64,000 bases of DNA from Roseburia_C amylophila (GCF_025567465.1 NZ_JAOQKI010000001.1:186001-250000); one strand, 5' to 3'. Counted from the first letter of the stretch, positions 55,101 through 62,786 are shown. Numbers and translations are program-made. Notes: generated by a model not told the origin, from the letters alone.

Positions 55101-56864
55101 CTATGCCGTTCTTTGCTGTTTTTGAGTTGTATTTTGGGCTTTTTCTTTTGCCCGTTCAAAATCAAATGCACCGATGAAGTTATAAACAATCGTGATTTCC
55201 CTTGTCTTGGATTTCTTATCGGTATGGGAAACCTCGATACGGTCTATAAACTCCCGCAAAATGGAAGCGTCAAGTTCCTGCATATCGGTGTACTTCTTTA
55301 CGACGCTGATAAACGCCTTAACGTTGGTTTTTTGCTTTTCCTGCTGCTTGATTTCTTCCCGCAACACTTCTGCCATTGATTTTAAGTTTTCCTGCTCCAA
55401 CTCATAATCACGGGACATTTTGATAAACCGTTCATCTGATAATTTCCCGGTTACATTGTCCTCGTATAAATGCTTGAACAGGTTATCCAATTCGGCAATC
55501 CGGCTTTCGGCTCTGGAAAGTGTTTCGCGCTTGCGAGAAAACTCCGCGTCGCGCTCCCGTAAACGGCTGTCCGCTGCTTCTTGGATAAACTCGGCTTCGT
55601 ACTGCGTTACATACTCGATTGCTTCCCGCAAGTTCCGCAAAACAATTTCGTGCAGGACAACATTTTTAATGGAATGGGTCGTACACAAATCTTTGCCTTT
55701 CCGATAGGTCGAACAGATAAAATACTTCTGTTCTTCGGTAAAGTTCGTTGCGCGGCATTGATACATCTTGCCGCCGCACTCTGCACAATAAAGCAGCCCG
55801 GAGAAAATACCCATATCGCCCATTTTGGTAGGACGGCGGCGTGATCGGCGTATGTTCTGCACAATGAGGAATACGCTTTCTTCCACAATCGGCGGCTGCG
55901 TGTTCTCAAAGATCACCCATTCCGACGGGTCGTTCCACAACTTCTTTTTGCTCTTGTAGGATTGCTTGCGGGTCTTGAAGTTTACGGTATGCCCTAAATA
56001 CTCTATGCGTTCTAAAGTGCGGGAAACCGTTTCATTTGTCCATTTATATGGGTTAGCCGTTGGCTTGTTGGTAACAGGCCGCCCCTTTGCTTGGGAGTAA
56101 GCTGTCGGATTATAGATTTCGTGCTTTTCTAACCATTTTGCAATCTGCGTCGGTCCCATGCCGGAAACGCACAATGCGAAAATCTGCTGCACAACGGCTG
56201 CGGCTTCCTCGTCTATAATCCACTTCTTTTTGTTGTCCGGGTCTTTCATGTAGCCGTAAGGCGGGATTGTGGTAAGATGTTCGCCGGATTTACCTTTTGA
56301 TTGCCAAGTAGCGCGTATCTTCTTTGAAGTATCGCGGGCGTACATCTCATTGAACACGTTGCGGATTGCGGTAAACTCATTTTCGCCCCGCGTACTGTCT
56401 ACTCCGTCGTTGACAGCGATAAAATGCACGCCAAAATCGGGAAACAGCATATCGGTATAAAAACCGACTTGCAAATAATCTCGCCCAAAACGGGACATAT
56501 CCTTGACGATAACGCGCTTGATTTTCCCCGCCTTAATATCGGCTAACATACGCTGAAAGCCGGGGCGGTTGAAGTTTGTACCGGAATATCCGTCGTCCTC
56601 GTCATAGTGCCGATAGGCAGTAATCCCATGCTCCCGGCAGTACCGTTCCAAAATCTTCTTTTGGTTTGCAATACTGTTGCTCTCGCCCTCTAATTTGTCC
56701 TCTTGCGAAAGTCTTTCATATAAAGCCGTTATACCCTCGTCCTGCGTGTCCTGCTGCTGATCGCGCACATAGAATTGCAAGACATTGTTTGAAATGACTT
56801 CGCGGACTTCCGCGCTTAACACTTTGGGGGCTGCAATCTGCTGAAAGGAAAAAGTGTTACTCAT
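55101..56864 (-). CDS. Large serine recombinase (TnpX type), element integrase
   Basis: A 587-residue site-specific recombinase. The catalytic Ser is about residue 53 in ALYERLSQED. Resolvase-domain motifs are DDGYSGTNFNRPGF and KDMSRFGRDYLQVG. The recombinase domain follows (PPYGYMKDPDNKKKW), then a zinc ribbon (YCAECGGKMYQC) and a coiled coil near residues 440-520. A ~45-residue N-terminal extension precedes the catalytic core. The gene sits at the element's left end. Its ATG overlaps the stop of the 50-residue gene upstream. Such enzymes excise and insert circles at a 2-bp core. Confidence 0.95.
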   Translation of the reverse strand: MSNTFSFQQIAAPKVLSAEVREVISNNVLQFYVRDQQQDTQDEGITALYERLSQEDKLEGESNSIANQKKILERYCREHGITAYRHYDEDDGYSGTNFNRPGFQRMLADIKAGKIKRVIVKDMSRFGRDYLQVGFYTDMLFPDFGVHFIAVNDGVDSTRGENEFTAIRNVFNEMYARDTSKKIRATWQSKGKSGEHLTTIPPYGYMKDPDNKKKWIIDEEAAAVVQQIFALCVSGMGPTQIAKWLEKHEIYNPTAYSQAKGRPVTNKPTANPYKWTNETVSRTLERIEYLGHTVNFKTRKQSYKSKKKLWNDPSEWVIFENTQPPIVEESVFLIVQNIRRSRRRPTKMGDMGIFSGLLYCAECGGKMYQCRATNFTEEQKYFICSTYRKGKDLCTTHSIKNVVLHEIVLRNLREAIEYVTQYEAEFIQEAADSRLRERDAEFSRKRETLSRAESRIAELDNLFKHLYEDNVTGKLSDERFIKMSRDYELEQENLKSMAEVLREEIKQQEKQKTNVKAFISVVKKYTDMQELDASILREFIDRIEVSHTDKKSKTREITIVYNFIGAFDFERAKEKAQNTTQKQQRTA

Positions 56865-57013
56865 CTGCGCTCACCACCTTTCGCGGCAAGTGCAGCGTTC
56901 CCGTTCCGGCTTGCGTAGTAAAGAAGTCTTTGCATTTGATTGTCAAGGTACAAAGTATCTGTTTGAAGTGCCGCACGAAAATAGTATGCGGTCAATTTAT
57001 CCGACTGTTTCAT
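56861..57013 (-). CDS. Small protein translationally coupled to the recombinase
   Basis: A 50-residue protein beginning MKQSDKLTAYYFRAALQTDT and ending KGGERR. AGGAGG lies five bases before the ATG at 57013. Its TGA overlaps the recombinase ATG (ATGA). A TGGTATAAT extended -10 lies upstream (57055-57063). It is rich in aromatic and basic residues with no clear helix-turn-helix. A role in directing or expressing the recombinase is inferred from coupling only. Confidence 0.65.
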   Translation of the reverse strand: MKQSDKLTAYYFRAALQTDTLYLDNQMQRLLYYASRNGNAALAAKGGERR

Positions 57014-57105
57014 GTTACCTCCTATTCCGACAGCCGGACAAACAGGTTATATATATTATACCACATAACCCGCCGCCCGTCTGCAATAGGAGAGTATTTT
57101 CGGCA

Positions 57106-57279
57106 TTATACCGGGCTTTTTTCTCGTTTTAGGTCATTGTGGATTAGGCGGCGTACCTTTGTCGCGGCGTCCTCTTTTACACCGTCTTTTACAACGGCTT
57201 TGACGATATAGGTTATATCCCCGATCTTGTATTCGCGTACAATCGGGGATTTTGCTTCTTGTTTATTTGTTTGTTCCAT
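57106..57279 (-). CDS. TnpW-family transposon protein
   Basis: A 57-residue protein, MEQTNKQEAKSPIVREYKIG at its start, then DITYIVKAVVKDG and a basic end. It matches the TnpW group found beside TnpX recombinases in clostridial elements. The ATG at 57279 follows AAGGGGG; in-frame sequence further upstream is not coding. The function is unknown. Confidence 0.75.
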   Translation of the reverse strand: MEQTNKQEAKSPIVREYKIGDITYIVKAVVKDGVKEDAATKVRRLIHNDLKREKSPV

Positions 57280-57740
57280 AGTAGAAAATCCCCCTTTCGT
57301 GGGATAGAAAGAGAATATTAAACTGAAAAGGCAAAAACGGGCGGTTGTTAGCTGCAACCTCACGGGAGTTTCACCCCGGCCCATGCTTATGGGTGCGCCG
57401 CGCAATACTTTGAGGGTGTTCAACGCGGGAGTATCATTGTGCCGCCTTGTATGTCGTCGCCCACAAGCTGCTAAACTTGTTTTACGGCGAGGTAGTTCTC
57501 GCTCGGCTTTCCCCGTAGGGGGAAAAGCTGTCATGGCGTACCCGCCGACTGGCTCGGTACAGACGGAATGTACCCGTTGCCTGTTATGCTGCGCACCAAA
57601 GGCCGCTTTCTTTGTCAAAGAACAATAGGCTTTGTCGGCCTGCAAAAGCACATCAACAGCGGATATGCTTTTGCGGAACGACAAATAGCCCATAACGGGA
57701 AGCGTGGAAAGGGGACACGCTCCCCGCATGGGCTAAAAGA
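57280..57740 (-). ncRNA. Structured non-coding region between orf8-like and tnpW genes
   Basis: A 460-base GC-rich gap without a convincing gene. Adjacent strong hairpins lie at its upstream end: 57688-57733 (GCCCAT..CGGG.AGCGTG with CACGCT.CCCG.ATGGGC) and 57631-57685 (TTTGTCG..GCAAAAGCA with TGCTTTTGC..CGACAAA). Smaller ones (CTTTCCCC/GGGGGAAAAG; CCCAT/ATGGG) follow. It may be a structured RNA or long regulatory leader; I do not recognise an RNA family. Confidence 0.4.
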
Positions 57741-57983
57741 TTATCCTACATGAAAAGCAAGGGTGCGGGTAATAAGGCGCACTTGCAGCCTGTTACGCAT
57801 TTCCTCGTCCACATAGGAATAGGTATTGCCCGCGTCGTCTTTCAGCGTGCGGGTACAAAGTTTCGCTATGTAACCCTCGTAGTGCTTCAAGATCGCGCAC
57901 ATGGCGGTTGTGTCGCCGTTTGCCGCTGCGGAAATGACAGGGAACGGCAACAGATTTTCAGACTTCCTAACGGTATTCATCAT
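57741..57983 (-). CDS. Helix-turn-helix protein, Tn916 orf8-like
   Basis: An 80-residue protein, MMNTVRKSENLLPFPVISAA at its start, with AMCAILKHYEGYIAKLC and DEEMRNRLQVRLITRTLAF. This is the HTH_16 family that follows the sigma-factor gene in Tn916-like elements. The start overlaps the sigma gene end by 17 bases. GGAGGG is eight bases before ATG 57983. Confidence 0.85.
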   Translation of the reverse strand: MMNTVRKSENLLPFPVISAAANGDTTAMCAILKHYEGYIAKLCTRTLKDDAGNTYSYVDEEMRNRLQVRLITRTLAFHVG

Positions 57984-58404
57984 CTGCTTTTCCCTCCAAA
58001 TACTGTTTGATTTTCGCAAGCGCGGATTTCCTGTGCCGGAAAACCGTCGTGCGTACAACATTCAGCAGTTCGCCAATTTCCGCGTCGCTCATATCCAAGA
58101 AGTAGGACAAAAGGATAATGTCGCGTTTCCTTTCGGGCAAAGCGTTAAGGGCTTCGGCAAGCAGTTCATTTTTGACGAGTACATCAAAGCCGGACACTTG
58201 AAAACGGAAATAATCGCTTTCGTATTCGTCCGTTGTGAAAAGCTGCGCGAGTTCGCTTTCGCTCAAATCCGAAAAAGTAACTTCGCGTGCTGCGCGTTTC
58301 GCAAGAGTGCGACGGTGGCTTTTCGCTTCGCCGACCAAAGTTTTCTTTGCTAATGCGTCGTACTGATGTTGTATTCTTTCCTTGTCGGAAGAAGATAGCT
58401 CCAT
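57967..58404 (-). CDS. Element-encoded sigma-70-like factor, Tn916 orf7-like
   Basis: A 145-residue protein. The C-terminal region 4 is clear: ALPERKRDIILLSYFLDMSD, then EIGELLNVVRTTVFRHRKSALAKIKQYL. The N-terminal part is basic (SHRRTLAKRAAREVTFSDL). The ATG at 58404 is eight bases after GGAGG; the GTG upstream overlaps that site. In Tn916 the equivalent pair activates excision and transfer genes. Confidence 0.9.
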   Translation of the reverse strand: MELSSSDKERIQHQYDALAKKTLVGEAKSHRRTLAKRAAREVTFSDLSESELAQLFTTDEYESDYFRFQVSGFDVLVKNELLAEALNALPERKRDIILLSYFLDMSDAEIGELLNVVRTTVFRHRKSALAKIKQYLEGKADDEYR

Positions 58405-58527
58405 AGAGTTCACCTCCTTCCCGCGTGGAGTAGAGGACGGGAGTTAAGGGCTTGTCCTCTCTGCCCCTTTCGCTCCGTACCCGTTCGGGAGATGGCTCTT
58501 GAGTGCGCTTTTCAGAAAAAAGTTGAA

Positions 58528-58567
58528 AAAAGCAAAATGCGCCCGTCCGCAAGACGCGGACGGGCGC
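58528..58567 (-). terminator. Terminator upstream of the element sigma gene
   Basis: GCGCCCGTCCGC (58539-58550) and GCGGACGGGCGC (58556-58567) form a perfect 12-bp stem. On the minus strand ATTTTGCTTTTTT follows. It separates the small-gene transcript from the sigma gene. Confidence 0.88.
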
Positions 58568-58587
58568 AAAGGAAATGTAAGCAGTAG

Positions 58588-58695
58588 CTAAATGTATTGA
58601 CAGTTCACATTCATAGCCGGAATATCCCGCTTGCGGAGCATAGCTTTTTTTGACCGCAAAGCATTAGGCGGGTTACAGTAAATAAAAATGGACAC
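58588..58695 (-). CDS. 35-residue element peptide with hairpin-masked start
   Basis: A GTG start at 58695, seven bases after GGGGAGG, opens a 35-residue frame containing YCNPPNALRSKKAMLRKRD and ending NVNCQYI. It is basic, with two Cys. The ribosome site lies in the loop and arm of a 15-bp hairpin (58690-58724) that also includes the start codon. A promoter-like TTGCGC-16-TATTAT lies about 80 bases upstream. It occupies the place between resistance cargo and sigma gene. The function is unknown. Confidence 0.6.
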   Translation of the reverse strand: MSIFIYCNPPNALRSKKAMLRKRDIPAMNVNCQYI

Positions 58696-58724
58696 GGCGA
58701 TACCTCCCCGATACCGCCGTATCC
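58690..58724 (-). promoter_or_regulatory. 15-bp hairpin covering the ribosome site of the small gene
   Basis: Bases 58710-58724 pair with 58690-58704 without a break (three G-T pairs) around a five-base GGGGA loop. The stem includes part of the SD and the GTG. A T-rich stretch follows, so it could act either as translational lock or as a terminator. Confidence 0.65.
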
Positions 58725-58802
58725 TTAAAAAAGGGCGACTTTAATACACTACCCGCAATCCATTCTATAATAGGGAACAGCGGCTTTTGCGCAATATTAA
58801 AT

Positions 58803-58850
58803 AAAAAAGCCGATAACACATAGGTTTTTTGACCTAATGCGTTATCGGCT
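58803..58850 (-). terminator. Terminator of the Cfr-like gene
   Basis: AGCCGATAAC pairs with GTTATCGGCT, and the inner TAGGT/ACCTA also pairs. On the minus strand TTTTTT follows. It lies 28 bases after the gene's stop. Confidence 0.9.
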
Positions 58851-58877
58851 CTGCGTCTATGCGTCTGGCACTTTTAA

Positions 58878-59861
58878 TCATTTTTTTTTGAATTTATTAT
58901 ATGTGTTAGCTAACTGTCCACAAGCCGCGTTAATCTCTCTGCCATGAGAAACTCTCATAGTAACTTCAAGTCCTGCTTGCTCTAATTGATGTTTGAATGC
59001 AACTATTTCCCGTTTCTGTGGTGCTTTAATTCTTGAATTGCTTGTTGGGTTGTATTGTAACACGTTAATCATAACTTTTTTGCCCCGAAACCATTTTGCA
59101 AGTTGTCTTACATCTGAGGGCCGGTCATTTATACCCGGTAAAAGCAAATACGCAAAGACAATTTTGCGATTATGCCTTTCAGAATAGGATAAGGCTTGCT
59201 TAACAACATCTTCAATAGCATATATGCGCATGTGAGGAATAATACGATTTCTTGCAGATTGTGTTGCTGCGTGTAAAGATATTGTCAACTGAATTTTAAG
59301 ATGTTCCTCGCGCAATTTTTTTAATTGATCGACCGGACCAACTGTTGATATGGTAATGCCGTCGGTTGGAAAGTTGAGCCCATATCTATCTCGGAGAATA
59401 TGGATTGCTTTTATCAAGTTGTCATAATTGAATAAAGGCTCTCCCATACCCATAAAAACGATACGGTTTACTTTTCGACGCAACAATATAATCTGTTGTA
59501 CGATTTCTGACGATGTTAGATTACGAACAAAGCCATTTCGCCCGGACTCACAAAAAATACAACCAACAGGACAACCGACTTGTGTGCTCACGCAAACAGT
59601 TCCACCATCTCGCCGCTTGATAAAAACCGTTTCAATGTATTTGTTGTCTTTCAGTTCGTAAACATACTTTTCAGTATCACTGCTTTTGCAAATATTTTTT
59701 ACCAACATTGATAGATTTTTTTTGCGTGGTAATTGCTTATATAATTCTTCATATAAGGCTTTTGCTTCATTCTCGCCAATAACTTCCGACATTTCTTTGT
59801 AAGTAAATCCGTATGGATCATTCCGTACTTCCGCAGGCGTATATTTAGGTAAACGTTTCAT
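58878..59861 (-). CDS. Cfr/RlmN-family radical SAM 23S rRNA methyltransferase
   Basis: A 327-residue radical SAM enzyme. The cluster motif is C-x3-C-x2-C (C97, C101, C104; VGCPVGCIFCES). The two methyl-transfer residues of the family are conserved: Cys90 in TVCVSTQVG and Cys314 in INAACGQL. Other motifs: VFMGMGEPLFNYD, ISTVGPVDQLKKL, LTISLHAATQSARN. RlmN makes C2-methyl-A2503; Cfr makes C8-methyl-A2503 and confers PhLOPSA resistance. It is shorter than E. coli RlmN (384) and Cfr (349). Its place as AT-rich cargo behind an attenuator favours a resistance role; the methylated carbon cannot be decided here. Confidence 0.9.
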   Translation of the reverse strand: MKRLPKYTPAEVRNDPYGFTYKEMSEVIGENEAKALYEELYKQLPRKKNLSMLVKNICKSSDTEKYVYELKDNKYIETVFIKRRDGGTVCVSTQVGCPVGCIFCESGRNGFVRNLTSSEIVQQIILLRRKVNRIVFMGMGEPLFNYDNLIKAIHILRDRYGLNFPTDGITISTVGPVDQLKKLREEHLKIQLTISLHAATQSARNRIIPHMRIYAIEDVVKQALSYSERHNRKIVFAYLLLPGINDRPSDVRQLAKWFRGKKVMINVLQYNPTSNSRIKAPQKREIVAFKHQLEQAGLEVTMRVSHGREINAACGQLANTYNKFKKK

Positions 59862-59877
59862 TTTTATATCCTTTCTT

Positions 59878-60063
59878 CTAAATAATAAAAGTTTGTTTTT
59901 CTGTATTTTTGATTACAATCTCTAATTTTTCTACATCAATGATATGCGTCAATTTGCATTTAGGGCAGAAAAGAGGAAAATCTTTTAATACAGTATTATG
60001 AAATACTTGAACTCTCGTCTTTCCGTTACAAATCGGACATTTTATCCAATATTTTTTAAGCAT
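59878..60063 (-). CDS. Cysteine-rich KTR-domain protein, Tn916 orf6-like
   Basis: A 61-residue protein with two Cys pairs, IKCPICNGKTR and LFCPKCKLTHI, forming a likely zinc ribbon. Close relatives follow tet(M)-type genes in Tn916-like elements. Here it precedes the Cfr-like gene by 16 bases and shares its leader. AAAGGACG precedes the ATG. The function is unknown. Confidence 0.85.
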   Translation of the reverse strand: MLKKYWIKCPICNGKTRVQVFHNTVLKDFPLFCPKCKLTHIIDVEKLEIVIKNTEKQTFII

Positions 60064-60088
60064 TATATTTCACTCGTCCTTTTTACAC

Positions 60089-60133
60089 AAAAAAATGCAG
60101 GTCAATCCTCAACATGAGCATTGACCTGCATTT
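60089..60133 (-). terminator. Terminator 2 in the cargo leader (attenuator)
   Basis: AAATGCAGGTCAAT and ATTGACCTGCATTT form a 14-bp perfect stem. Seven T follow on the minus strand. It lies 25 bases upstream of the KTR gene, inside its transcript. Confidence 0.88.
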
Positions 60134-60229
60134 ATAATGCACAGAGCAGTACAACAAAACTAAGGCATAGCTTGCACTATGTCTATACTATATCTATACG
60201 TCGTTAGTTTTTTGTATAGCATCCGCAAA

Positions 60230-60288
60230 ATAAGCATGACAAAAAAGCCCATGTTGAAAATGGGAAAATCCTTTTTTTCAATGCTTAT
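60230..60288 (-). terminator. Terminator 1 with alternative stem in the cargo leader
   Basis: On the minus strand CCCAT/ATGGG (60260-60264 with 60248-60252) is followed by GCTTTTTT. The octamer ATAAGCAT, which begins at the leader-peptide stop, can instead pair with ATGCTTAT beyond the T-run (60281-60288 with 60230-60237). Mutually exclusive folds are the basis of attenuation. Confidence 0.7.
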
Positions 60289-60311
60289 CTAATACGCATG
60301 CTATGCAACAT
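60285..60311 (-). CDS. Leader peptide of the Cfr-like cargo operon
   Basis: ATG TTG CAT AGC ATG CGT ATT AGA TAA encodes MLHSMRIR. AAAGGAGG is eight bases before the ATG. The stop lies just before terminator 1. The arrangement is that of leader peptides whose stalled or slowed translation allows read-through into resistance genes. Confidence 0.75.
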   Translation of the reverse strand: MLHSMRIR

Positions 60312-60339
60312 AAACGCCGCCTCCTTTTACATAAATTTT

Positions 60340-60368
60340 ATTTTATCAGAAAATCAGTCTACTGTCAA
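60340..60368 (-). promoter_or_regulatory. Consensus promoter of the Cfr-like cargo operon
   Basis: Minus-strand TTGACA (plus 60363-60368), 17-base spacer, TAAAAT (plus 60340-60345), about 30 bases before the leader peptide. Confidence 0.88.
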
Positions 60369-60461
60369 TACACAACAGGAAGTATTTAACCTAATGATAT
60401 GAATTGTGTGGACATATCCAAAAAGAAAGGTGAACTGTAAAATGTAACAGGGTGAATGAAA

Positions 60462-60818
60462 ATGGCAAAAAGACCCGTACCATTGTACGACTTTAAGGCT
60501 TTCGGGGCAGCTATAAAAGCCGCGAGAAATGAATACGGCGAGAGCCGCAAAAAGGTAAGCGACGAGTTATATATTTCCCCGCGCTACCTTGCGAATATCG
60601 AGAACAAGGGACAACAGCCGAGTTTACAGGTATTCTATGACCTTGTAACCCGGTATCATATTTCGGTAGATCAATTTTTCTTCCCGAACAGCAATGCGGA
60701 GAAATCCACCGGGTGGCGGCAGCTTGACGCGCTGCTGGACGGTATGAGCGATAAAGGCATACGGATTGTAACCGCAACAGCAAGGGAGATAACGGAAGTC
60801 GAAAAAGCAGAGGATTAA
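60462..60818 (+). CDS. XRE-family regulator, Tn916 orf9-like
   Basis: A 118-residue regulator with an N-terminal helix-turn-helix (AFGAAIKAARNEYGESRKKV, then ISPRYLANIENKGQQPS) and HISVDQFFFPN at its end. Its layout matches the Tn916 orf9 repressor, which is transcribed divergently from the tet(M) leader just as this gene is from the cargo leader. ATG 60462 has better spacing from AGGGTG than the ATG six bases upstream. Confidence 0.88.
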   Translation: MAKRPVPLYDFKAFGAAIKAARNEYGESRKKVSDELYISPRYLANIENKGQQPSLQVFYDLVTRYHISVDQFFFPNSNAEKSTGWRQLDALLDGMSDKGIRIVTATAREITEVEKAED

Positions 60819-60840
60819 CCTCACAATATGAGAAATCGGG

Positions 60841-60874
60841 AGATTGCAGCGCATGGCGGCTGCAATCTTTTTTT
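60841..60874 (+). terminator. Terminator after the XRE regulator
   Basis: AGATTGCAGC (60841-60850) pairs with GCTGCAATCT (60859-60868), followed by seven T. Confidence 0.9.
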
Positions 60875-60899
60875 GCGTCCAAAATCAAAGGAACGCGCA

Positions 60900-61019
60900 A
60901 CAAATACCGCCTTTCGGTGGGGGTATGGAGTAGATAGCAAGCACAGCAAACGAGTACCCGTTTGCGGAAAATGCTTGTTGGGATAATCCCAAACCCTTAT
61001 ACCGAAAGGCGGTGCGGAA
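60900..61019 (+). other. Candidate origin of transfer (oriT)
   Basis: The 13-mers ACCGCCTTTCGGT (60906-60918) and ACCGAAAGGCGGT (61001-61013) are exact inverted repeats. Between them lie CAAACG/CGTTTG (60947-60965) and the palindrome TTGGGAT-A-ATCCCAA (60978-60992). The cluster stands directly upstream of mobC and the relaxase, the usual place of oriT. Confidence 0.6.
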
Positions 61020-61349
61020 ATGGAAAACCGAAAGAGAAATATACAGATGAAGTTTTACGTTACGGAAGAAGAAAAGCGGCTGATCGACGAGAAGATGAAG
61101 CAGCTTCCCATAAAGCAGTATGGGGCATACTTCCGTAAAATGGCGATAGACGGGTATATTCTTGTCGTTGACCGAAGCGACACAAAAGCATATATCCGGG
61201 AACTGCAAGCGGTGAGCCGGAACATCAACCAAATTGCAAAACGCGCCAATGCGACGGGGACGGTTTACAGGCAGGATATAGAGGACATTAAAAAGGCGGT
61301 GGACGAGATATGGCGGTTACAAAGACGCACCCTATTAAATCAACCTTAA
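61020..61349 (+). CDS. mobC: MobC-like relaxosome accessory protein
   Basis: A 109-residue basic protein. A ribbon-helix-helix-like N-terminus (NIQMKFYVTEEEKRLIDEKM) is followed by the MobC motif LQAVSRNINQIAKRANATG. It would bind oriT and help the relaxase nick. It overlaps the relaxase start by 40 bases. Confidence 0.88.
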   Translation: MENRKRNIQMKFYVTEEEKRLIDEKMKQLPIKQYGAYFRKMAIDGYILVVDRSDTKAYIRELQAVSRNINQIAKRANATGTVYRQDIEDIKKAVDEIWRLQRRTLLNQP

Positions 61350-62644
61350 AGGCTGCGATAGACTATATCTTAAATCCCGAAAAGACAGACGGGAAGCTGC
61401 TTGCGTCCTCTTTCGGCTGCGGGCTGGAAACCGCCGATATTGAGTTTGCATGGACGCGGGAAGCTGCCGGAGATCGCGGCACACATTTAGGGCGGCACTT
61501 GATACAATCCTTTGCGGTGGGAGAAACCACACCGGAAGAAGCGCACAAAATCGGCATGGAACTTGCCGGGGCGGTATTAGGCGGCAAGTATGAGTTTGTT
61601 TTGACAACTCACGTCGATAAAGACCATCTGCATAATCACTTGATTTTCAACGCGGTTAGCTTCGTTGACTACAAAAAGTACCATTCCAACAAGCAAAGCT
61701 ATCACTTTATCCGGCGCACCAGCGACAGGATATGTAAAGAGCATGGGCTATCCGTCGTCGTACCGGGACAGGACAAGGGAAAAAGCTATGCAGAATACAC
61801 CGCCGAAAAGCAAGGGACAAGCTACAAAGCAAAGCTGAAAACGGCGATAGATACTCTCATTCCCCAAGTGAAAGATTTTGACGAACTGCTGCGCCGCTTG
61901 CAGGAAATGGGGTATGAAATCAAACAGGGCAAATACATTTCCTTTCGCGCTGCCGGACAGGAACGGTTTACCCGCACAAAGACGCTCGGCGCGGCCTATA
62001 CGGAAGAAGCGATAAAGGAGCGTATCAAGGGCGTGTATGTTGCCAAAACAAAAACGCTGCGGGAAGATAAGAAAATCCGGCTTGTCGTCGATCTTGAAAA
62101 CAGTATCAAAGCCCAACAGTCGGCGGGCTATGAACGGTGGGCAAAAATCCATAATCTGAAACAGGCTGCTAAAAGCATGAACTTCCTAACCGAAAACAAG
62201 ATTGAGTATTATAGCGAACTTGAAAGCAAGATAGCCGATATTATGACCGCTCATGACGCGGCGGCAAAGGCGGTTAAGGAAGTGGAACAGCGTATGTCTG
62301 ATTTGTCGCTGCTTATCAAGCACACCACCACATACCGACAGTTAAAACCGATTTACGATGAATACCGAAAATCGCCGGACAAGGAAAAGTATCTGCGGGG
62401 GCATGAAAGCGAAATTATCCTGTTTGAAGCTGCGGCAAGGGCATTAAAGGAAATGCAGATAAAGAAGCTGCCCGATCTCGCCGCGCTGCGCAAGGAGTAT
62501 AGAAGCTTAAACGACAGGAAAACCAAATTGTATGAAGATTATCGGCAAGCCAAGAAGCAAATGCAGGAATACGGCGTTGTCAAAAAGAACGTCGATAGTA
62601 TTCTTTACCCGTCCCAAAGCAGGGCGCGGGAGCAGGAGCGATAA
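61310..62644 (+). CDS. MOB-P-type relaxase
   Basis: A 444-residue DNA relaxase. A Tyr in AAIDYILNPEKT near residue 18 is the likely nicking residue. The metal-binding His triad is THVDKDHLHNHLIFNAV (about residue 98-114). The C-terminal ~200 residues are helical, with coiled-coil potential. It cleaves oriT and pilots the strand in transfer. It overlaps mobC. Confidence 0.92.
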   Translation: MAVTKTHPIKSTLKAAIDYILNPEKTDGKLLASSFGCGLETADIEFAWTREAAGDRGTHLGRHLIQSFAVGETTPEEAHKIGMELAGAVLGGKYEFVLTTHVDKDHLHNHLIFNAVSFVDYKKYHSNKQSYHFIRRTSDRICKEHGLSVVVPGQDKGKSYAEYTAEKQGTSYKAKLKTAIDTLIPQVKDFDELLRRLQEMGYEIKQGKYISFRAAGQERFTRTKTLGAAYTEEAIKERIKGVYVAKTKTLREDKKIRLVVDLENSIKAQQSAGYERWAKIHNLKQAAKSMNFLTENKIEYYSELESKIADIMTAHDAAAKAVKEVEQRMSDLSLLIKHTTTYRQLKPIYDEYRKSPDKEKYLRGHESEIILFEAAARALKEMQIKKLPDLAALRKEYRSLNDRKTKLYEDYRQAKKQMQEYGVVKKNVDSILYPSQSRAREQER

Positions 62645-62786
62645 GGCGCAAAACATGGGGTGGCAAGTGGAATGTTAAGGGCTGAAAACGCCTGTGTTTC
62701 TGCGGCTTTCAGCGCATGAAAACGACATAGACGATAAAGTATATTCAAACCCGCAAAAACGGCTTTCTAATTGTCCACGCAAGGAC

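Noticed and set aside
57383..57753. Plus and long minus frames in the element's structured gap
   Set aside because: They lack Shine-Dalgarno sites and coincide with strong hairpins. Only the last 57 codons of the minus frame (TnpW) are supported.
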